DNA of 39,297 nt from Candidatus Omnitrophota bacterium. GTDB taxonomy: Bacteria > Omnitrophota > Omnitrophia > Omnitrophales > Aquincolibacteriaceae. A model generated the notes under the pieces. The model saw only the letters and a list, made by a program, of their open reading frames with translations. It made no database searches and had not been told where the DNA came from. The DNA lies in NCBI GenBank assembly GCA_003140935.1, contig PLLJ01000055.1, positions 1-39,297 on the forward strand. Reading direction: 5' to 3'. This document shows, piece after piece, positions 38,901 to 39,297 of the stretch; position 1 is the stretch's first letter; the number at the start of each line of letters is the position of its first letter. A program made the translations under genes and the position numbers.

Positions 38901-39297
38901 GCGGTCTGCTGACGGCGCTCGCAATTACACACTATCGAAGTCTGTATTTCAGGAACTGCAGGCGGATGGAACTTATCTTGCAAAAGACAAATGGAGTTTC
39001 TCGGCTCAAGAATCCGTTGTCATCGGTCTGGTGCAAGCGAATTTGGCGGAGCTTCCGGAAAACCAACGGAATCAGGCGGATGCCGCGCTTGCCTCGGGTG
39101 CTTATGATCCTCTCGCCGGGTTTACAGTATCGACCAGCGGGACAGAGATCAGTTACAGCTGGAAGTCTGCGGATGAAAAAAAGAATTACTCGTTAAGCAA
39201 GACGGAAAACGCGATCCTTCAAGCAGATAATTCCGTTATTTGGTCTCCGAAGTGGAGTTTTTCGGTTCGCCAGGACGTTTCTCAGGCGGTGGTGCAA
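14827..39297 (+). CDS. Giant secreted repeat protein, at least 8,157 residues, 3'-incomplete
   Basis: One reading frame runs from ATG 14827 to the last base of the window (24,471 bases, exactly 8,157 codons); I read it through and found no stop. Residues 1-41 form a signal peptide: a polar, basic N-region, a hydrophobic core (AVSLFVIFTFLVT, 16-28) and a likely cleavage near LGFA or NTMA. A Gln/Pro-rich linker follows to about residue 120. Then come YD-like beta repeats, a transitional block with GDG motifs, and about 55 modules built on a SY-x-W core, all described as separate entries. No enzyme domain is visible so far. Cysteine is very rare (16 in 8,157) and mostly in close pairs, fitting an exported protein. 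The gene has its own promoter and ribosome site. A cell-surface fibre, adhesin or sheath-like role is an inference; the C terminus that would show anchoring or enzymatic domains lies outside the window. Confidence 0.95.
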   Translation, partial: MLSEYHSENKPWGIKAVSLFVIFTFLVTQSDMRLGFANTMAPGVPAVPAPDPKADKIHFMQNLQQQKDLQDQTKENPLEGVSPATAGQQNPFSGDIPQGQTPQISTSFLTGQNPLAGKTAEGAITSKDEALGIVTVTYNDGTYFKYNDTSNKILEICDKTRPVLDDTGKITGYALETRQFSYETSSENMNSVSYVRVITVGQNDQLSTYQKFTTLADGQLDKLIETGYWLLDDSTQQYVQSVSVRYSGDQVTVYDRTADPSYYIERTYEQLPAGENRLLRYQKIEGALTPVDLEIRYDDEAGRVTVIDRSQGGASAPTTVNFWEYGLANQNERGALLAVGEMDSASGQVLSRMDIKVTTYQITSPQAPSQLLIFERLANDGFGRVLRYRDTGIDLEYVYAVDPATGIEAMTVLNYTSNTFIKMSYIEGAAPDAASGVVDSFQNILAAGTFTLAGTVPTYKNLIEKVQGEWVVADPSSSKIFDVYSSFPSDEWGTLVRSRGPPEPGAATLADYRYAYDPATRQVYAYDTTNLRYALYDWKDPQTPRLLEQGNIVLDNSGNVLSRTATRTYNAEILGPVTVPATEYETAIAFASANAALQLRSGIVAANIENLSILTDPNDVSHLTVVLRHGDIQYYYRYDVQANVSVLDKTRTPNADGKTFKIVIYDAQGRETGESEEAQDGTLAPQMEYRYETAGEVIIIDRGQAHTVRVAVLNADGTIGQTLRAGFYDDANKIYSLQGPDDTEAKWYTYGPEGGDGIMLTKDDVLTTRPVRGPQPGTAGKGWRRPGGENTTIDELIRQLNAKFKTYQECAEERLRSQGSMTTQCEDLLDSVSGLQKKIEDEQYNQGGAPQFGGRGGNGNLDLNYHGPAPTPAFVAAMAGLGSAPINDPMAAVVDNADGSKTISLNGLVEIWQAGADGWGKGNDMLSQVTETATHTTWYYDATGRATSAKDGSGNLLAEYFYDEVPGQIRVSQSNGNKYTYTYTDAKDPFGSAKLVTAEFDRGGSHYVETYSGDRLSVLEKDGVRTDYTYDLALNQAVLTSATGTRIVDLGGDGKLGTADDYLVGGTDTTLLVTKDADQKLQSIEDLTNGTITTFGYAGTQVSIATNWTSGGVINAVTVDLGKDGALGTSDDRLLYISGIYNGNLFAETFDAAGHILSWEGYVEVARRDADGRLLRSDGTVAMTEEEAAKDLAHQWITYTWKSVETPGVLSLPEAERGDGLDWTVAISTYVLEGTERTLDNQMTYKLGVDDLFGTADDQLSIAQGYDAANKVDYEQTYDDKARVVLYRNLDTGDELRYVYDDTAKKVTITSSGNYFKQVYKFDDKHPGDFSFARLVEEERDGIKRLWDEDEQLISTVDIETGLEVKEKSGHFVTSVTDKDGITTFFQDGVILSVVKRDGTVLRTYTHIVDPATGELRDVNFEGKDTLEKITICLSGETSGCSNYRVIYENGIMLEYQMKDNRPVLVWVGDPLGIEFTQQIDEATGSMTVRYNDGRTNFYSQIAGFYEIQRSINLRGEVEDYCYYGSAMGAACKSVDLEASKKKIQGAIDALPASGADTGTTKFTVPDLTPENPGLDYSIRHDGTIVFYATRSKTEWQETPSALYTIGKFDHVTISQLDASSKVTQAIELRADGTLANITTYDTDGRVTNSYSYNPDGKKILSHSIYTYYSADTQSKDFRLLKLVETYSIGDLNLSAIKDVTGPLGALESRVHYLPLHAEAQKFTKEENKPDVTEATFGRFDYLGLGLVDYTENFRRPLVAGGDPVFLSSVQQQYSVFQLVRSVTYKNLTSTKPCGDGFSGCEITSLDEFTYLPGTQDLDFTKRYWVSGNDINNKVLQSVFRTEQVDDYTSVTHDFGKDFVEDTAPGGDDKFTVQTSVAVGNDLDGDTTREEWGTEVIEYDDISDFSYCHKDGYTEAFRLGLFTDRQSHTFQYDVNGDGSVTRTKSFKFVRGVETSEVSYSESQRRLGWEDGYEGTLADSLLGDLTAAELENFKGQEFSFTRTWKFGFDKEEEDRIFRSESYSVTSRDDKSTRTVSRDVVTDLLTYTNQRRIDPAHQTAEEAAVRQELLGTGALAITSDKDMFESWSYAGGFDTEQLLLDHSFSLDVYGDGTVTRTKNFKVDGGSETGEINYSETEDIAHNTISYDGVHTVWELMLSSDLWTNPNWAEEHVNRTQTWSVSFEVDSAERQARHVPPYEGESYQLTSADGKITRSANWDAIKGESFYNYVEQVKIPYDTITVNGIHVGESLLGDVKGDKNWSPKSILYMTSSREAFNVRDRFIDSESYQVTSRDRKETRTMTVNRNDPDGPRVTYSSSVRATRAEMQALMDDPKTTILPAEREMFMSVFNDPAFEHNPFYLVTGSSDAFNVPQLQKRARVITSKAYQVTSRDGDVTHSLVIDDHVPEGYPIATYQRQERMLKADIEKVLADPANTLVPPGTTMLDSGKTLAETLQAALNSNPFATFYMTTSNYYYPDGSTTPKASSFGYSWSSRDGNKSYNIGINEKAPDGPEMTFTQTQKVSHQAALGIANQIGDAAKKADALAALNGNPIASISMSLTGMGDPVYQWTSSLDPNLSFSMSVNNSVPVGVANTPTGTEITFSRNIRVSRSEVVSKIGLIPSDAVKADELARLDACTNCVYFTKQEGITSDPDASYQWSALGDPNNAFTLTLNSHVPVGIPNASGVYPSMKTEASVSTNTRVSRSVALGYINADANGEWIANPDDRAAALAAYNAAVALESSFYKVQSGIADPVLQWTVGSDPNTSYSLLLKDNIAAGWHSAIFSFNRRVSRDSVAAQCSNLPPTDSRRMAFEAAIMVPADAYYMSMGDRGPTYQWTDKANKNLSYSLSLDEKFPAGNAFQVPPVITFTTNFRVSVAEALADFDLIQDPARRDEAKSKLTGTVPVYRALSDGVSAIDGIDPVYQFADASDADTNYTVSLRSGVPVGDPPTYTGREATFGISKRVNQREIEQWLNDQAITLVAQGITPAEALQNVEIFYLSKGSAAEAGQYQWTSFQDPNKSYSLQVREDLKQKTLTATTQVSSATVAAELAAAIAAGTITADDSRKQKIEAAIADGLTFFKTTGDKGPNYQWASDSNKNMSYSLGVDTLVPVGDASADGTYANHRTELNITVSVRSSIEAVLNQLNLIADVANREEARAQLLKKGTAVSRTVTDGASAQDGVDPVYQFGDTGNPDVNYSIAVRSGLPSGIPDINGVYTSFHSEATWNISTRVGKADVQQWLSQQGQEWLAKQGFQLINNGVDLATAFEDTSLYYLSQAGTKDSGQYQWSNISDPNTSFSLQARDTFKQVTVNATTQVSSETVTAELTAALAAGTITVSDSRKASIENAIANGKIFSRSTGDQGPNYQWSSETDKNRSYNLAVDKNFPVGLEDPQTQRYMSFRTELSITTSDRVSAEYVALQAGLIKDAANVAEARAKLALPGVAVSRTVTDGVMATDGVEPVYQFADPQDQDTSYSLTVRTLVPVGDPPVNSGTEVTWGISRRVDPAAALEDLQKYEIDPARIAAFEAAMAQGDAVYLSQAGSDDKSRQYQWTHRYDAADPGASNINYSLTVKDFDSEAIFTVSTQVSLETVTAQIAILDQDFAARKAEIDTEKAKPSATPEQIAALDAALAVLIADRDTKRTLIQAAIADGKIFSRQETWGADPSYSWASNSNVNVNYSLGLNTKVPVGLRDPQTQQYTSFRTEISFTRSERTSLAVIMGQANGIADPKKKAEALAAIGVTDAAGGAFYKASTDGKDPVYQWTNPKNLDESWNLSMNNHVPNGTEANPLPPSTEMIFTHSVRLSKSDVAAFVALIADPAKKTEAEAALDTGRDFYRSQAGDDDPVYQWTNKNNSGISYSVTENNHVPVGLPDANGNYTQFTTEFVFAHNERTSLQEMLTLIPLIVDTTKQSQAYLALFDGEIYSRAQAGNDDPSYQWTGLKDQNVSYTLSKNPRLDTVSFSRTKRVSQAQVALERDTLTTNYNTDKTALEAQIAALSDGDEKAALVASLDRLTSEYAARLSRINAALADAKGNVFYMSQAGNDDPSYQWSSAANKNLNYSLSTNTKVPVGETGTAGAGVRTELTFNRTERSSIAEAQAKLALIRDAGDRTEAQAALDAQAATAGSAIYRSLTDTESVLDFVDYNYQFTDVTNPDKSYSITVNSGAPGGTVEAVWSISLRIGRAQVVTARDYITANYSAARTDLEALIVAQSADPAKVALLQQSLADLTANYQAKLDDINAALADGDSFVMSQAGSNDPNRQYQWTSKTNANISYSLNVKESWQEATFTRTVRVSAEDVAKQFAYLKDTGDSRYTNLQMALIDSRLFYKSQSGNDDPSFQWSSETNRNLSYSMSLNTKIGVGIPNALGIYPSTKTEVTFTRNERVTVAEAQSKLALVGDPDYRTAATAALEQAGVVVYRALTDGESAADFVDPVYQFSNVSNSDINYSLAIKSGIPVGELNPDGSYPSTRTEAVWNISERISRDSVRQNILADATGEWISDTAKRNDALAALADGEIFSKSYAGPKDNVTYQWTSRTNPNMSYSLLVKDKANPVTGNNWHEATFNRTRRASREEVAARYAYLQGTGDSRYAGLEAAMADADGTLFYMSQAGNDDPSFQWASITDHNLNYSLSVNSKVPVGEAGTPAAGFKTEVTFTKSSRESIEQAMKQAQLIVDPSDRAEALAALAVFGTVVSRTLSDGESASDGIDPVYQFTDVANPDKSYSMAVRSGVPVGNPPANTGIEATWNVTERISKTQVETARGYITSDYNAAKAAIDALIAAPDTDPAQVAVLQQTLAVLTANYSAKLASINAAIDDGDVFTMLYAGENDRVTGVTYQWTSRTNQNINYSIQVKENWREANFNRNERVSRETVEHELTRLAPTDSRYATLQAEIADGQIFYMSRSGNDQVSYQWASGANKNMNYGLSLTLVNGSIQLTVSSTERMSVEFVRAQTGLIRDVSDKADIDTALTQEGLVVYRALSDGESSLDGNAVNPTYTFTDTANSDRNYTITVNSTAPDGPEATINISTRIARTLVEQHIRTDGANEWIQDPVKRSQALISLWDADIFYMSQAGSDDAPQYQWSSLSDPDVNYSMQVRDDWHQSLFSKNERVPISELETRLLELTGIYQQRKQEIEAQIAEITAQDPQDPRILNLQNALALLDGNYGTQNTQLRAAIDDGEMVSKSQAGNDDPSYQWSSKTDHNTSYGLSMNTHVPVGMADANGNYATFRTEFSVAVTQRVSIHDIDTNSDAYKLIQDPNQQTPAAQAAAEVGIMVYKAVTDGKDPVYQWTSSLNTAVSYSLSFDAHVPVGLAGQEIKVANFTRTEKISRAAMLDLLPAIKNPSEKTNAIAAIADGESFAVSQRGPVDNLNYSWSSLSNALVSYSISLDTHVVLGREATFKKSTRTSLEDVEALTVPTKNVDVSQNVTDERFSTTKTIRELLLGNLINDPNWAQAMPQLIEGVGADGTLDWTGYAITSADGLITRTVILNLELGPDGQYVDVDPSTPGIDRMQYIETRKISKDTEVLPGHTALEILGSHVAETDWPVTRVSISLTDFSDPQRVLTNDFYNLNAAAVPGQFNVAIIRSPTDIQFVTQVDVSEVVGAVKLIRDDEMRLAANRAATDPLAVFYKVEGDNKQTVYQWTNSNDPNVSYSINIDLKAPAGDEGFFTQEATFVTTTRVSRESVAKVYDDQIALVLLSVIDATLRTNLIAAASMDAFKDLINNAADLPAELKDVIAAWNTADPEDMTAFTSVQSSLADPVLQAKALSGTATISPEELKMLMEGLKENTNVATTFNRSLTIESHPGLSLDETSVIQYSWTSLDGIKSYSLNYGNVAIMESDGTFTYDREASFSESQRFAQISEDYLTQLCLIPYIASAVADGSAGVTMEQLQAAANLTEFKALVAGSGLGDDIKNAANALTEDDWTQKIKSDLAIPRHMTTLTRTDYNAFKAALALTSEDTLFTMTRIAGGYEYGWEGLDDKEQVTEYRLSERVDEVAVSRDTNGNDVYAQDEAWTFRSETKVSEASVSGKEAVLTADKRQQYMDALQRVGSATDFTVTKTGRDVNYSWISADKTQVYTLSKTFAKVENQTEVVGKWDFNIQVRVRRSVVEKAALSLPPGLEKDQYLVGIQNTASWTKFTMAISGNDVNYKWTNRSGGVTYSLTNSKQIKEFSDPQGNITRQLGDNWSFSSFNRVVKSYVDNFVAQIEDPDQKTQYLQALQDTDASTIYTRTISGDSTSYRWTGLDDATTYLLGFSKQLTLQVKMEAGVPARDAQGNILYETDVQGNYLYDTSEKWYFRTEVLVLADEVANHAAQLQNEVLREQYDLAFNERTGATFFTRSQSGKDTTYLWNAYLDTPSLKGQTASYTLSMTSEKITAADGTVSDIDRWNFRADFLVDISVVRYRTQFLDDDSKAALEAVLAELDAKDPTHGTKFTRTTTGMEDSYTWQSFDHVKNYSLNVSRLSETSEEGARWSFNEQMNVPKIAVEGYSSLLETQYQAAYEAALADICAAGDTSCLMTTFTMTKSGENISFNWKSKDGSKAYSLARSIERTLETETIDPATGKVTARTYNQRQKWNFTTNIAVTKDEAAGFVDALETDSLRNQYNQALGAASVDATTVFTKTLSGESLSYSWTALDGITTHRLARSKQTIYDPETEWVNGVEQVKRDAQGNVIYKSAYVEQWKWNFSSEQLVLRSEVLSGANKMKLETQELRDHYQSVLDETPLTVAFTRSTSGDDVSYSWQSTDKARTFTLGQTLVKVETGKDADGNPIYGQSVGRWSFTEQVAVLKSLVEPQIALLTDNDQATLMQAALGDVNAFTTFTRSISGADSSYSWRSVDDARTYTIASESLKDEHGVPMGVKSTFSTQSQVKKIEVENHAADMEAEYRSQYTNALADTNNATVFTKTITGREISYSWKSALEGKTYTLAQAIEKIYIPELNTDGTVKTDVQGQVVYKVKDGTTELDYTEALKWTFSEQAIVLKSEAASKTDNLETWELRNQYSLALNDTDEATTFTRTLSGLSITYSWKSAFVGKTYSLSKEHVKVLTDEQRNAAGQVISQTFTDSEKWSFSEQVYVSPAEVGSHVDQLNNIDLKTQYEAALTDVALGTYFTRMTSGADISYSWKSKDGVQSYALTEERVIQTPATESTPPVYSDANAKWNFSAQFRVQRIEVAGHEGDLDKDSQAQYISVLPPATDTETVFTKTVSGDGITYSWKSQDQGVTYSLNRSAEKVVVPETEIVDGTERVKTDASGNTIYRTDANGNLLTENARKWSFSEQSIVARSMVEANIANLPTDLLRTQVTAALANAASGMATFSRSLSGKNISFTWKSLSNGKTYSVNGTATKVLTVGTVIPAADNVWDESALKWSFSEESLILKSEVSGHLADLPQEQQQQYTDALADTDDTSTYFTKTIGGNQISYSWSSKDGVKSYVLTKETLKDGSGAVTIQDRWTMNEQIRVKKIEVENHTADLDPDQAVQYQLALSDTNDATIYTKNLSGNEVSYSWKNSEGAITYNLTRGVKKISNADGSLAETQTKWTFSKQASVAKGLVSIYVDRLESQAVKDQYAAALADTDAATEYTLSVSGTDISFSWKPISGSTTYTLSKAATQVRQADGSWIAGEKWSFSAQALVLRSEVESNANNLETDEMRTQYAAALSAQHAPVSTLFTKSVSGNEISYSWADQDGITSYNLSKAVTPSTGAERWSFVSTALVLLAEIQGHVDDLAINDPADADAATLRQQYNDALLDFNSRTEFSRTISGTEISYAWKSADKKQSYALSKTVTQELQQDRTYLEKTKWSFSTQLVLSKDALMSSNPALGSALQAQYGAALADTVSATEFTVSTSGRNISYSWKNTNGEKTYTLASSVAKTLLTETNGVKTYQEGTKWNFTEQIAVPASEVSGSLSGLSADQKAQADAALAAANSATAYSRSTSGTDVTYSWKNPTGRQAYSLSKTLVQEQQTSGDYLAKEKWSFTVQTVVAQAVFSDQISELANQTLKDQLTAALSDINSFTEFTLSASGTDENYGWRSADGARNYTLSKSVFQELQADGTYLAKDKWSFSAQESVVIGLVQANLAELPENQRNQADAALASGAYDPLAGFTVSTSGTEISYSWKSADEKKNYSLSKTENAILQADNSVIWSPKWSFSVRQDVSQAVVQ
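15190..17200 (+). repeat. First YD/RHS-like beta-repeat block (giant protein)
   Basis: About residues 122-792. Repeated short strands carry Tyr-Asp and GR/GK turns: VTYNDGTYFKYNDT, IRYDDEAGRVTVIDRS, YRYDVQANVSVLDK, VIYDAQGRETGES, YRYETAGEVIIIDRG. This is the spacing and composition of YD (RHS-type) repeats, which build beta-cage shells, but the copies are divergent and no RHS core motif is present. Confidence 0.6.
17206..17403 (+). other. Helix and Gly-rich linker (giant protein)
   Basis: About residues 794-859: a charged helical stretch with two Cys (IDELIRQLNAKFKTYQEC, later QCEDLLDSVSGLQKKIED), then QYNQGGAPQFGGRGGNGN. It separates the two YD-like blocks and probably acts as a spacer. Confidence 0.6.
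17407..20100 (+). repeat. Second YD-like block with DG..GT.DD motifs (giant protein)
   Basis: About residues 861-1758. YD-like units (WYYDATGRATSAKDGSGN, YTYDLALNQAV, YDDKARVVLYRN, YVYDDTAKKVTIT, TTYDTDGRVTNSYSYN). Three acidic loops, DLGGDGKLGTADD (17971), DLGKDGALGTSDD (18184) and a weaker GVDDLFGTADD (about 18568), resemble calcium-binding loops. Close Cys pairs lie at 19123/19147 and 19390/19420. Confidence 0.6.
20461..22290 (+). repeat. Transitional TSRD/GDG repeat block (giant protein)
   Basis: Cores SYSVTSRD (20881), SYQLTSADG (21421), SYQVTSRDRKETRT (21673), AYQVTSRDG (21970) and YSWSSRDGNKSYNI (22279) lead stepwise into the YQW modules. A longer unit recurs 172 residues apart: DVNGDGSVTRTKSFK (20623) and DVYGDGTVTRTKNFK (21139), each followed by a Y-S-E segment. 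Confidence 0.65.
22276..31020 (+). repeat. Type-A module array with three-module higher-order repeat (giant protein)
   Basis: About 32 modules of 80-110 residues. The core is a strand F-x-x-S-x-x-G....SYQW(S/T)S, then NxNxSYSLS, then VPVG, then TE(V/L)TFxRxxRVS, then a helix ending in AALADG. Seven copies of an ordered triad (A1-A2-A3) are visible. A1 has KNLSYSLS...KVPVG; A2 has VSRTVTDG...DPVYQF and W(N/G)IS; A3 has QYQWTS and a V-(R/K)-(D/E) segment in place of VPVG. Triads start at 23317, 24085, 24913, 26959, 27832, 28666 and 29548. Ala-rich helical inserts occur at about 25570-25760, 26740-26920, 27370-27550, 29095-29270 and 30145-30350. Confidence 0.85.
31021..32265 (+). repeat. Divergent junction between type-A and type-B arrays (giant protein)
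   Basis: About residues 5399-5813. It holds one clear type-A core (VYQWTNSNDPNVSYSI, about 31732), one degenerate TSRD-like core (YAITSADGLITRT, about 31234) and a long helical, Ala/Leu-rich segment (about 31870-32180). The order looks like a breakpoint where older module types are kept between two expanded arrays. Confidence 0.55.
32266..39297 (+). repeat. Type-B module array (giant protein), continuing past the window
   Basis: Two early degenerate cores (32266, 32737) are followed by 23 modules with cores from 33016 to 39157, on average 279 bases (93 residues) apart. Each module reads FT(R/K)T-x-SG, xxISYSWKS, then YSLSK, a variable acidic loop, KWSFSEQ-x-x-V, then a helix with L-R-x-Q-Y-x-x-AL-A-D-T. 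The final visible bases encode WSPKWSFS, so the array is not finished at 39297. Confidence 0.88.

Noticed and set aside
23000-39297. CRISPR array or DNA-level tandem repeat as explanation for the regular spacing
   Set aside because: The repetition is at protein level with variable spacing and drifting codons; there are no identical direct repeats with unique spacers.

Overview
The window looks like chromosomal DNA of a Gram-negative, probably uncultivated bacterium. Lnt, three lipoprotein-type or outer-envelope genes and a FabL-type enoyl-ACP reductase point to a double membrane. The prfB frameshift at a TGA codon shows the standard code. A single open frame of at least 8,157 codons, made of degenerate repeats, fits best with Omnitrophota (former OP3), a phylum known for exceptionally long proteins. 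The phylum call is an inference, since no 16S gene is present.

Layout. (1) 1-2674: the end of a polysaccharide operon, with a 5'-truncated OpgH/MdoH-like glycosyltransferase, a HlyD-like membrane-anchored adaptor and a sugar-1-phosphate nucleotidyltransferase, tightly packed on the + strand. (2) 2675-5570: the integrase-proximal end of an integrative element, with a DUF1016/YhcG-type PDDEXK nuclease gene, an AlpA/excisionase-like gene, a divergent ribbon-helix-helix gene with its own promoter and a putative operator, and a tyrosine integrase whose last 20 codons run antisense through a tRNA-His gene. No second att copy is visible, so the element may extend left beyond the window and could include the polysaccharide genes. 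(3) 5571-6710: inverted and direct repeats, two small membrane proteins and a second small helix-turn-helix protein. (4) 6839-13397: housekeeping genes on the + strand: prfB with the classical +1 frameshift, an SPFH/prohibitin-like lipoprotein, secA, lnt overlapping secA, and a short lipoprotein overlapping lnt. Several junctions carry short pseudo-palindromic repeats, and one appears to have become coding sequence at the Lnt N terminus. (5) 13443-14219: fabL on the - strand. (6) 14238-14826: a gene-free leader with a good sigma70-type promoter.

(7) 14827-39297: the centrepiece, the first 8,157 codons of a giant secreted protein that is still open at the right edge. I translated the frame line by line and saw no stop. 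It starts with a signal peptide and a Gln/Pro-rich linker, followed by two blocks of YD/RHS-like beta repeats separated by a helix and Gly-rich linker. A transitional block follows, with SYQVTSRD-type cores and GDG (calcium-loop-like) motifs. Next come about 30 type-A modules (core YQW..S....SYSL....VPVG), many arranged in a three-module higher-order repeat, some with Ala-rich helical inserts. The visible part ends with about 23 type-B modules (core SG..SYSWKS....YSLSK, then KWSFSEQ and a helix) spaced about 93 residues apart.

How the parts may work together: SecA would export the giant protein through the Sec system, Lnt would mature the neighbouring lipoproteins, and the polysaccharide genes would supply surface glycan. 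A functional link between the giant protein and these neighbours is not shown by the sequence and is only suggested by their shared envelope role.
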